From the NCBI GenBank assembly GCA_021782685.1, contig JAJXUQ010000038.1, positions 1 through 5,316 of the forward strand: 5,316 bases of DNA. The letters run 5' to 3'. The notes below the pieces were generated by a model. It ran no database searches. It saw only the letters and a program-made list of their open reading frames with translations, and had not been told where the DNA came from. Below are positions 1-4,771 of the stretch, one piece after another; within the stretch, counting starts at the first letter, position 1; the number at the start of each line of letters is the position of its first letter. Both the position numbers and the translations under genes were made by a program. Source of the DNA: a bacterium. GTDB lineage: Bacteria > Patescibacteriota > Minisyncoccia > Phycocordibacterales > Phycocordibacteraceae.

Positions 1-2
1 CG

Positions 3-107
3 CCCGAGACCAAGGCCTATCTGAACCGCCTCTCCTCGCTCCTCTTCGCGCTCGCGCGCCTCGCGAACCATCTCGCGGGCGTTGCGGAAGAAACGCCGCG
101 CTATTGA
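3..107 (+). CDS. PduO-type cob(I)alamin adenosyltransferase, C-terminal end (5' partial)
   Basis: Only the last 34 codons and a TGA stop (105-107) lie in the window; the frame starts at base 3. The segment AYLNRLSSLLFALARLANH matches the conserved C-terminal helix of PduO/MMAB-type ATP:cob(I)alamin adenosyltransferases, whose usual form is YLNRLSDLLFxLAR. One usual Asp is Ser here. Members of this family transfer the 5'-deoxyadenosyl group of ATP to reduced cobalamin in the cytoplasm, making the coenzyme form of B12 used for example by class II ribonucleotide reductase or methylmalonyl-CoA mutase. The ATP-binding N-terminal part is outside the window, so the catalytic residues cannot be checked. 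The gene converges with the alternative oxidase gene and their ends overlap by 7 bases. The family call rests on this one helix, so it is likely but not certain. Confidence 0.75.
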   Translation, partial: PETKAYLNRLSSLLFALARLANHLAGVAEETPRY

Positions 108-123
108 TACAGCGGGCGCTTTT
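94..123. terminator. Possible bidirectional terminator across the convergent gene ends
   Basis: Bases 94-97 (CGCC) pair with 115-118 (GGCG), and 99-102 (CGCT) with 111-114 (AGCG). G98 is bulged and the loop is 8 bases. A run of four T follows on the plus strand (120-123), and three A (91-93) sit before it, giving TTT on the minus strand. The stem lies over both stop codons (TGA 105-107 plus, TAG 103-101 minus), where convergent genes need a stop signal. The stem is short and imperfect, so this is only a candidate. Confidence 0.35.
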
Positions 124-811
124 CGTACAGGACGAGCTCATGTATCGACTGGTTGCGGTGCACGAGTTCGTCATTTCTGACCGATCGGAAGAATTCATAC
201 TGACTCCGCGGATGCCGGCCGTACCAGGCAAGGAAGTCGCTTTCGATAGGTTTCGACTTCAAAAGAGCCCCGTTCTCTTCGAGGAACAGGGAGTACTGAT
301 CGAAGGCGTGCTGCTCGAAGAGATAGTTGGTCTCAAGCGACCAGCGCGGATTGAAGAGGTAGAGGAAATAGGACATCCAGAAATAGAAGAACGCGAAGAA
401 CAAAGGGATGAGCGTATGGCGGAAGATGCCCGCCGGATGCTCCTTGCGCGCGAGCGCGGAAATCACGACGACATGCATCGTCTCGTTGTCGGAAGCGAAA
501 CGGGCGAAGCGTGAGATCGCCGAGAGCTTGAGCGCCCGTGCCTCGTTCGTGTAGAAGAGCGTGAGGAGCGTGAAAGCCGCCGAAGCCCACGAGTGATAGG
601 GGACGCGCGCGATCACCTCGACCGCGCGGAATTTGAGATACGAAGGCCGATGGCCGTAGACAACGTTACCGCACCAGACGAGCGTCCCGCCGAGCAGCTG
701 CGGCAGGAGTCCCGGGCGATATCCGTCAAGTGGCGCTTTGTATGCTTCGCGCACCGCGTCCTCGTTCAGGCTCTCCGTCAGCTTCTCGAAATCGGCATGC
801 TCGTCGTGCAT
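101..811 (-). CDS. aox: Alternative oxidase (di-iron ubiquinol oxidase family)
   Basis: This 236-residue protein has the layout of alternative oxidase (AOX/PTOX), a monotopic inner-membrane enzyme that oxidises quinol and reduces O2 to water without pumping protons. The predicted di-iron ligands are all present in order: E65 in VEVIARVP (family LETxAxVPG), E110 and H113 in NETMH (family NERMH), E166 in FEQHA (family LEEEA), and E215 and H218 in NDELVHR (family ADEAHHR). Y173, aligned with the conserved active-site Tyr, is also kept. The aromatic stretch 137-155 ending in YLFNPR matches the membrane-bound helix before the third motif. Length is near that of short bacterial members and lacks the N-terminal extension of plant and fungal enzymes. 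ATG at 811 is the first possible start: an in-frame TAG lies at 841-839 with no start codon between. There is no Shine-Dalgarno; an extended -10 box sits just upstream. Related di-iron oxygenases (Coq7) are less likely given all four motifs. Confidence 0.88.
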   Translation of the reverse strand: MHDEHADFEKLTESLNEDAVREAYKAPLDGYRPGLLPQLLGGTLVWCGNVVYGHRPSYLKFRAVEVIARVPYHSWASAAFTLLTLFYTNEARALKLSAISRFARFASDNETMHVVVISALARKEHPAGIFRHTLIPLFFAFFYFWMSYFLYLFNPRWSLETNYLFEQHAFDQYSLFLEENGALLKSKPIESDFLAWYGRHPRSQYEFFRSVRNDELVHRNQSIHELVLYEKRPLYQ

Positions 812-823
812 GAGATTGGGAAC

Positions 824-832
824 ATGATAGCA
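824..832 (-). promoter_or_regulatory. Extended -10 promoter of the alternative oxidase gene
   Basis: Read on the minus strand, bases 832-824 are TGC-TATCAT, an extended -10 box (TGN plus 5 of 6 matches to TATAAT). Transcription would start near 817, leaving only about 6 bases before the ATG at 811, so the mRNA is almost leaderless; this fits the missing Shine-Dalgarno. No clear -35 box is seen. The box lies inside the palindrome at 827-842. Confidence 0.55.
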
Positions 833-842
833 TGTATGCTAT
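827..842. repeat. Perfect 16-base inverted repeat between divergent oxidase and tRNA genes
   Basis: ATAGCAT (827-833) and ATGCTAT (836-842) are exact reverse complements separated by GT. The symmetry places one TGCTAT on each strand, so the palindrome creates two back-to-back extended -10 boxes. It could equally be an operator for a dimeric regulator that controls one or both promoters. The sequence alone does not separate these two readings. Confidence 0.6.
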
Positions 843-845
843 AAG
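837..845 (+). promoter_or_regulatory. Extended -10 promoter of tRNA-His
   Basis: Bases 837-845 are TGC-TATAAG, an extended -10 box with 5 of 6 matches to TATAAT. The predicted start is near 852, giving a 5' leader of about 37 bases that RNase P would remove. The only other candidate nearby, TGG-CATATC at 865-873, is a much poorer match. The box overlaps the palindrome and points away from the oxidase promoter. Confidence 0.5.
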
Positions 846-856
846 AATTGAGCTTT

Positions 857-879
857 CGCCACCCTGGCATATCGTGGCG
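857..879 (+). other. Small hairpin in the tRNA-His leader
   Basis: CGCCAC (857-862) pairs with GTGGCG (874-879) around an 11-base loop. It would be in the leader of the tRNA precursor if transcription starts near 852. No T run follows, so it is not a normal terminator. It may be chance in GC-rich sequence. Confidence 0.25.
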
Positions 880-888
880 GATGGGCAT

Positions 889-961
889 GGCGACTATGGT
901 GTAATGGTTAACACTGGAGCTTGTGGAGCTCTCGATCAGGGTTCGATTCCCTGTAGTCGCC
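889..961 (+). tRNA. tRNA-His (anticodon GTG)
   Basis: The cloverleaf is complete. The acceptor stem is GCGACTA (890-896) with TAGTCGC (954-960). The D stem is GTGT (899-902) with ACAC (911-914), with GG at 906-907 in the loop. The anticodon stem is 916-920 with 928-932 (one G-U pair). The anticodon GTG is at 923-925, preceded by T and followed by G. The T stem is CAGGG (937-941) with CCCTG (949-953) around loop TTCGATT. G889 is the extra G-1 special to histidine tRNAs and faces discriminator C961, the identity pair read by histidyl-tRNA synthetase. The variable loop has four bases. CCA is not encoded: CAG follows C961, so a nucleotidyltransferase must add the tail. Confidence 0.96.
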
Positions 962-997
962 CAGATCTTGCAGAGGGTGCGAAGCTCTCATTTTGAT

Positions 998-1006
998 TGA
1001 TACAAT
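998..1006 (+). promoter_or_regulatory. Extended -10 promoter of the DedA-PAP2 gene
   Basis: TGA-TACAAT at 998-1006 is an extended -10 box with 5 of 6 matches to TATAAT. Transcription would begin near 1013, leaving a leader of about 24 bases before the ATG at 1037. No good -35 box is found at normal spacing, which extended -10 promoters can do without. It suggests the gene is transcribed independently of the tRNA. Confidence 0.5.
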
Positions 1007-1036
1007 TCAAGACGACGCGACCAGCGACAATCCAAG

Positions 1037-3154
1037 ATGGATTTCATGACTCATGTTCTTCTGCCGGCACTCTCTCATCTGGGAGTGTGGGGGTACTGGC
1101 TGGTATTTCTCATCGCTTTCGCCGAGTCGGTCGTGCTCGTGGGCGAGGTAGTCCCAGGATCGACGCTGGTGATCTTCGCCGGTTTCCTGGCCGCGCAGGG
1201 AGTATGGGATATCGGCGACCTCATGTGGTTCGCCGCGCTCGGAGCGATCCTCGGCGATGGCGTGAGCTACTATCTCGGCACGAAGGGCACGAGCTTCTTC
1301 CGTAACGAAAACAGGTTCTTGAAGGCCGCCCACCTGGAGCGCGGAGAACGTTTCTTCGAAAAGCACGGGGAGAAAAGCATTTTCCTCGGGAGATTCTTAG
1401 GGTTCTTACGGCCGCTCGTCCCGTTCGTTGCCGGCCTTTCGAAGATGGATCCGAGACGATTCCTGTTCTGGAACGTCATCAGCGCCGTCTTGTGGGCCGT
1501 GTCGCACCTTTTGATCGGGTATTTCTTCGGCAGCGCTTTTGCCGTCATCGAGTCGTGGACGACGCGCGTCGGCTACGGTCTTGGCGCGCTCCTCGTCTTC
1601 TTTTTGCTGCTGTATGCGCTTAAGACATTCGTCGTGCGGAACGGACATCAGATCGCCGCATTCACCCGGTCGGTATTCCTGTCCATAAAGGCCGCGCTTG
1701 CCGCAAACCCCGAGGTACGGGATATCATACGGCGTCATCCGCGCCTCTTTGCGTTTGTCGGCAAGCGGCTCGACCGCGCTTCCTTCAAGGGGTTGCCGGT
1801 AACGCTCATCGTCATCATCTGCGTCTATCTGTTTTTCGTTTTTCTCGGCGTCACCTTGGCGGTCGTAACTTCCGGCCCGATCGTCGCGGCGGATATCCGA
1901 ATCAACAATCTCCTGGGTTATTTCCGCAGCCCCGAACTCACGAGGATATTCCTATGGATTACCGTCCTCGGCACCTGGCAGATGGTGATCTTCGTCGCGG
2001 CAGTCGCCTCGATTATTTTCTGGTTATGGCGGGAGAAGCGTTTCGTAGCCTATCTCTGGCTGGCGCTCGCCGCCGACGGGCTGCTCGGTTTCCTCGGCAA
2101 GATCGCCGTACACCGCGCGCGCCCCGAGAATGCGGTCTACCTTGAGCATTCATACTCTTTCCCGAGCGGGCACGCGATGATTTCCGTGGTCTTGTACGGA
2201 TTCCTTGCCTACATGCTCCTGCGCCGCTCGAAAGGGTGGAAACGGAAGGTGAACATATTCTTTTCCTGGTTCACGCTTGCTCTTGCGGTCGGGTTCAGCC
2301 GCCTGTACCTGGGAGTCCATTACCTAAGCGACGTATGGGCAGGGTACCTTCTCGGACTGCTCATATTGTCCGCAAGCATTACCGCCTATGAATGGCGTCG
2401 CCACAAGAAAGAAGAGGGGGTTGCGGACGAGCGGGCCGCCGGAACGCCTGTAGTGAAAATAGCGACCGTCGCGCTTCTTGCGGCAAGCGCCCTATGGTAC
2501 GCGGCCTTTGCCGCTTCCTATCAACCGCAGTCCGTTGCGCCGCAGGAGCCGCCGACGCAGTACGTCTCGGGTGCCGTCGAGACGTACTTCTCCGATCACT
2601 CAATCCCGAAGTATTCGGAGACGGTGCTCGGCACGCCGCAGGAGCCGCTGAACTTCATCTTTCTGGCGAAGGACGACAGCGTTCTCGCCTGGGATTTCGA
2701 AAAGGCTTCATGGTTTCCCGCCGACCAGGTCAGCGCCGCATCGCTCGCGCGTGCCGCGAGAGCCGCCATCACGAACGGCGAGTATCTGCATGCTCCCATG
2801 ACTCCGGCGTTCTGGAATGCCGCGGTCAACGATTTCAGTTTTGAACGCCCGACTTCTTCGGGCACTCTCGAAGACCGGCACCACATACGCATATGGAAAA
2901 CGAACCTGAAACAAGACGGTTTTACGGTGTATGTCGGTACGGCAAGCCTTGATCAAGGGTACAAATGGTTCGTCACGCACAATATAAATCCCGACATAGA
3001 TTCCGAAAGGGAATTCGTTGAGAGCTCTCTCGCGTCTGCCGGCGTGACAAGCAGCGTGCGGAAGGTGCAGTTCGTCGATCCGACCCTCGGTACGAACTTC
3101 GCTAACGAACCGTTCTTTACCGACGGGAAGCTCTACGTCATCTCTCTGCAGTAA
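1037..3154 (+). CDS. DedA - PAP2 phosphatase - LssY_C fusion membrane protein
   Basis: This 705-residue protein has three domains. Residues 1-200 are a DedA (VTT) module: E30 ten residues before PG (40-41), GDxxxYxxG at 73-81, and GRFxxxxR (R119, R125) running to AG at 132-133. A helical linker (200-250) follows. Residues 253-452 are a PAP2 phosphatase with all three active-site motifs: K355xxxxxxR362P, PSGH at 376-379, and S421RxxxxxH428xxxD432. After a hydrophobic helix (472-494), residues 510-700 resemble the LssY C-terminal domain, with RHHIRIW at 614-620 and NINPDIDSERE at 649-659. Some DedA proteins flip polyprenyl phosphate inward, and PAP2 enzymes of the PgpB type remove a phosphate from polyprenyl diphosphate or other lipids outside. 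One chain could do both, which is inference. The role of LssY_C is unknown. ATG 1037 is preferred; ATG 1046 is possible. No Shine-Dalgarno is seen. Confidence 0.93.
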   Translation: MDFMTHVLLPALSHLGVWGYWLVFLIAFAESVVLVGEVVPGSTLVIFAGFLAAQGVWDIGDLMWFAALGAILGDGVSYYLGTKGTSFFRNENRFLKAAHLERGERFFEKHGEKSIFLGRFLGFLRPLVPFVAGLSKMDPRRFLFWNVISAVLWAVSHLLIGYFFGSAFAVIESWTTRVGYGLGALLVFFLLLYALKTFVVRNGHQIAAFTRSVFLSIKAALAANPEVRDIIRRHPRLFAFVGKRLDRASFKGLPVTLIVIICVYLFFVFLGVTLAVVTSGPIVAADIRINNLLGYFRSPELTRIFLWITVLGTWQMVIFVAAVASIIFWLWREKRFVAYLWLALAADGLLGFLGKIAVHRARPENAVYLEHSYSFPSGHAMISVVLYGFLAYMLLRRSKGWKRKVNIFFSWFTLALAVGFSRLYLGVHYLSDVWAGYLLGLLILSASITAYEWRRHKKEEGVADERAAGTPVVKIATVALLAASALWYAAFAASYQPQSVAPQEPPTQYVSGAVETYFSDHSIPKYSETVLGTPQEPLNFIFLAKDDSVLAWDFEKASWFPADQVSAASLARAARAAITNGEYLHAPMTPAFWNAAVNDFSFERPTSSGTLEDRHHIRIWKTNLKQDGFTVYVGTASLDQGYKWFVTHNINPDIDSEREFVESSLASAGVTSSVRKVQFVDPTLGTNFANEPFFTDGKLYVISLQ

Positions 3155-3165
3155 GGAGCCCTGGG

Positions 3166-3194
3166 ACGCAAGGCGCCGCGACGGCGCCTTGCGT
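3166..3194 (+). terminator. Perfect 13-bp hairpin after the DedA-PAP2 gene
   Basis: ACGCAAGGCGCCG (3166-3178) and CGGCGCCTTGCGT (3182-3194) pair without mismatch around a three-base loop, CGA. It starts 12 bases after the TAA stop. No T run follows, so it is not a textbook intrinsic terminator. It could end transcription in a U-independent way, or protect the mRNA 3' end. Its last base, T3194, is also the T of the TGN of the next promoter. Confidence 0.55.
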
Positions 3195-3202
3195 GGTATC
3201 AT
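3194..3202 (+). promoter_or_regulatory. Extended -10 promoter giving a leaderless mRNA
   Basis: TGG-TATCAT at 3194-3202 is an extended -10 box with 5 of 6 matches to TATAAT. With the normal 7-base distance, transcription would start at 3209, which is exactly the A of the downstream ATG. The gene would therefore be leaderless, in agreement with the missing Shine-Dalgarno. The -35 region lies inside the hairpin stem and has no TTGACA-like sequence. Confidence 0.6.
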
Positions 3203-3208
3203 GTCCGC

Positions 3209-3853
3209 ATGAAAAGCCTTTTCCTCGGCATGCTGCTTATCCTCATTCTCGGTATAGGCGGATTCCTATACCGGAACGCCGCCGAACATCCGACGCTGCC
3301 GATCGCGTGTCCGCTCGATGCGGAGATCTGCCCGGATGGCACCTCGGTCTCGCGCACCGGCTCCTCCTGCACCTTCCCCGCGTGCCCGCCGCCGAACGTG
3401 ACGCTCAAGGACATCGGCGTAGCTTTTGCCATTCCTGACGGCTTCACCGCGACGACGGTCCCGGACACGGCGAGCATCGCGGCATACGAAATGGCGACTT
3501 CCTCTTCGGCCGGTGCCGCCGACATCGTCATCCGCCGGTATGCCATAGACGCATCTTCGACCGCGCTTGCCGCTATCCAACAGACCGCGCTCGGTCTGGC
3601 GTCGGGCGCGCCCGTCCCCGCCACGGCATTCTCTTCGACGGTGCTCGGCACGCACCGTTTCACCGTCGTCTCGCTGGGGCGTTTCGAGGGCGTCGTCGAT
3701 ACGGCGTATTATCTGCCGCGCGGGGCCGACGTGCTGCGCTTCGATGCGATAGACAAAGGCGTTGTAAACTGGACCGATCCGAATCTCGACACTTCAACGC
3801 TTCCCGCTCACGCGGCGCTGCGGAGTCTCCTCACGACGCTACAAGGAGACTAG
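3209..3853 (+). CDS. Uncharacterised anchored exported protein with a four-Cys CPDG segment
   Basis: The product has 214 residues. K2 followed by a hydrophobic stretch (4-20) forms a signal peptide or N-terminal anchor; no lipobox Cys follows it. Residues 34-60 hold four cysteines, C34-x6-C41-x12-C54-x4-C59, with CPDG at 41-44 and ACP at 58-60. From memory, this Cys pattern recurs in small secreted proteins of Parcubacteria-type genomes, and it probably folds as a disulfide-bonded mini-domain outside the cell. The rest (66-212) contains no Cys and looks alpha/beta. It ends with FDAID (178-182), NWTDPNLD (187-194) and a final amphipathic helix. I do not recognise a named family or any catalytic motif. 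The ATG at 3209 coincides with the predicted transcription start. The SIMPL gene begins 57 bases downstream and may be co-transcribed. Confidence 0.85.
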   Translation: MKSLFLGMLLILILGIGGFLYRNAAEHPTLPIACPLDAEICPDGTSVSRTGSSCTFPACPPPNVTLKDIGVAFAIPDGFTATTVPDTASIAAYEMATSSSAGAADIVIRRYAIDASSTALAAIQQTALGLASGAPVPATAFSSTVLGTHRFTVVSLGRFEGVVDTAYYLPRGADVLRFDAIDKGVVNWTDPNLDTSTLPAHAALRSLLTTLQGD

Positions 3854-3861
3854 GAAAGCGT

Positions 3862-3867
3862 TATAGT
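3862..3867 (+). promoter_or_regulatory. Weak -10 candidate upstream of the SIMPL gene
   Basis: TATAGT at 3862-3867 matches TATAAT at 5 of 6 positions, but the bases before it are CGT rather than TGN and no -35 box is seen. It would start transcription near 3874 and give a leader of about 37 bases. AAGGTG at 3875-3880 looks like a Shine-Dalgarno but sits some 30 bases from the ATG, and a TAA closes its nearest GTG frame, so it does not mark another start. Confidence 0.3.
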
Positions 3868-3910
3868 ATTTTTTAAGGTGAGCGATTAACACGTAACCCC
3901 GCTTCTCACT

Positions 3911-4708
3911 ATGAACGACAACCCTCTTTACGAGATCTTCGGCGACCGCGGCATCCGGGTCGCGCTTGTCGGCGTCCTTTCCATCCTTGCGCTCTTCCTG
4001 CTTGCGAAGACGATAAGCATCGCGGAGAACTTCGACCGGCCGTCGCATCCGGCGACGGACACCATCACGGTGTCCGGTTCCGGGCAAGCGACCTTGCCGC
4101 CGGACGTCGCCCGCATTTCTTTTACGGTTGAGAACACCGCCCCTTCCGTGAGCGATGCGCAGGCCGCAACCACGAAGCAGGCGAACACCGCGCTCGACTT
4201 CGTAAAAGGGCAGGGCGTTGCCGACAAGGACGTGAAGACGCTCTCCTACAGCGTCTCGCCGCAGTACGCCTACCCAAGCCCTTGCCCGCCGATGGCTCTC
4301 TGTCCGGTGCAGAGCGGCGCGCCGAAGATTACGGGGTATCAGGTCGCCGAGACGATCCAGGTAACGATGCATGATCTCTCCAGCGTCGGCGCTCTCCTCT
4401 CCGGACTCGGGAAGCTCGAGGTACAGAACATCTCCGGTCCCGCCTTCGCGCTTGCCGACCCGACCGCCGGATACGACGCCGCGCGCGCCGATGCCATCGA
4501 AAAGGCGAAAGCACAGGCAGCGCTGCTCGCGAAGCAGCTCGGCATCTCGCTCGGCAAGATCGTGAACTTCAGCGAATCCTCGGGTAACCCGTATCCAGTC
4601 ATGTACGGCGCGCGCGCTGCCGACGCGCAGTCAGCCTCGACGCCGAACGTGCCGGTAGGCGAGAATACCTACAACGCATCCGTATCGATCACCTACGAAA
4701 TCCACTGA
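3911..4708 (+). CDS. SIMPL-domain (DUF541) membrane-anchored protein
   Basis: The product has 265 residues. A short cytoplasmic tail with R13 and R16 precedes one transmembrane helix (about 17-33), so the rest should lie outside the membrane. Residues 50-264 are a SIMPL domain, recognised from ITVSGSG at 52-58, PPDVARISFTVE at 63-74, the repeat-like VKTLSYSVSPQY (108-119), ITGYQV at 140-145, SGPAF at 175-179, the helix ARADAIEKAKAQA (191-203), and the closing strand VSITYEIH. The family includes periplasmic or surface proteins of unknown biochemical role, some linked to oxidative stress or signalling, so no function is assigned. C125 and C131 lie in a loop (SPCPPMALC) and could form a disulfide. 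Start ATG 3911 has no Shine-Dalgarno; no earlier in-frame start is found before TAA 3888-3890. Confidence 0.92.
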   Translation: MNDNPLYEIFGDRGIRVALVGVLSILALFLLAKTISIAENFDRPSHPATDTITVSGSGQATLPPDVARISFTVENTAPSVSDAQAATTKQANTALDFVKGQGVADKDVKTLSYSVSPQYAYPSPCPPMALCPVQSGAPKITGYQVAETIQVTMHDLSSVGALLSGLGKLEVQNISGPAFALADPTAGYDAARADAIEKAKAQAALLAKQLGISLGKIVNFSESSGNPYPVMYGARAADAQSASTPNVPVGENTYNASVSITYEIH

Positions 4709-4715
4709 TTAATTC

Positions 4716-4738
4716 CGGCCCCACTTGCCGTTCATTTT
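4716..4738 (+). terminator. Weak terminator candidate after the SIMPL gene
   Basis: CGGC (4716-4719) pairs with GCCG (4727-4730) around a seven-base loop and is followed by TTCATTTT (4731-4738). The stem is only four G/C pairs, so stability is doubtful. Its position, 8 bases after the stop and just before the next promoter, supports it. Confidence 0.3.
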
Positions 4739-4741
4739 ACG

Positions 4742-4750
4742 TGCTATATT
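4742..4750 (+). promoter_or_regulatory. Extended -10 promoter of the Cys-repeat gene
   Basis: TGC-TATATT at 4742-4750 is an extended -10 box with 5 of 6 matches to TATAAT. Transcription should begin near 4757, about 15 bases before the ATG at 4772. AAAGGA at 4765-4770 ends one base before the ATG, too close for a normal ribosome binding site. Confidence 0.55.
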
Positions 4751-4771
4751 GTGCGTTATAAAGTAAAGGAT

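Noticed and set aside
104..514. Plus-strand open frame of 136 codons opposite the oxidase gene
   Set aside because: It lies fully inside the oxidase coding region on the other strand, and its product is a low-complexity Glu/Arg-rich chain with no family likeness.
865..873. TGG-CATATC as the tRNA-His promoter
   Set aside because: Only three of six matches in the -10 hexamer; TGC-TATAAG at 837-845 is much better.
972..994. Stem AGAG/CTCT followed by CATTTT after tRNA-His, as a terminator
   Set aside because: Only four base pairs with a nine-base loop; too weak to call.
1046..1048. ATG at codon 4 of the DedA-PAP2 gene as the true start
   Set aside because: Neither ATG has a Shine-Dalgarno; the first ATG is closer to the promoter and the choice changes only three residues.
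2708..3202. Minus-strand open frame of 164 codons opposite the LssY_C domain
   Set aside because: The overlapping plus-strand frame carries the conserved LssY_C motifs, and the antisense product shows none.
3869..3874. Run of six T after the four-Cys protein gene as an intrinsic terminator
   Set aside because: No stable stem precedes it; only three scattered pairs (CTA/TAG) can form.
3839..4372. Minus-strand open frame of 177 codons opposite the SIMPL gene
   Set aside because: The Arg-rich translation has no recognisable domain, while the plus strand encodes a clear SIMPL domain. Long antisense frames are expected in GC-rich sequence.
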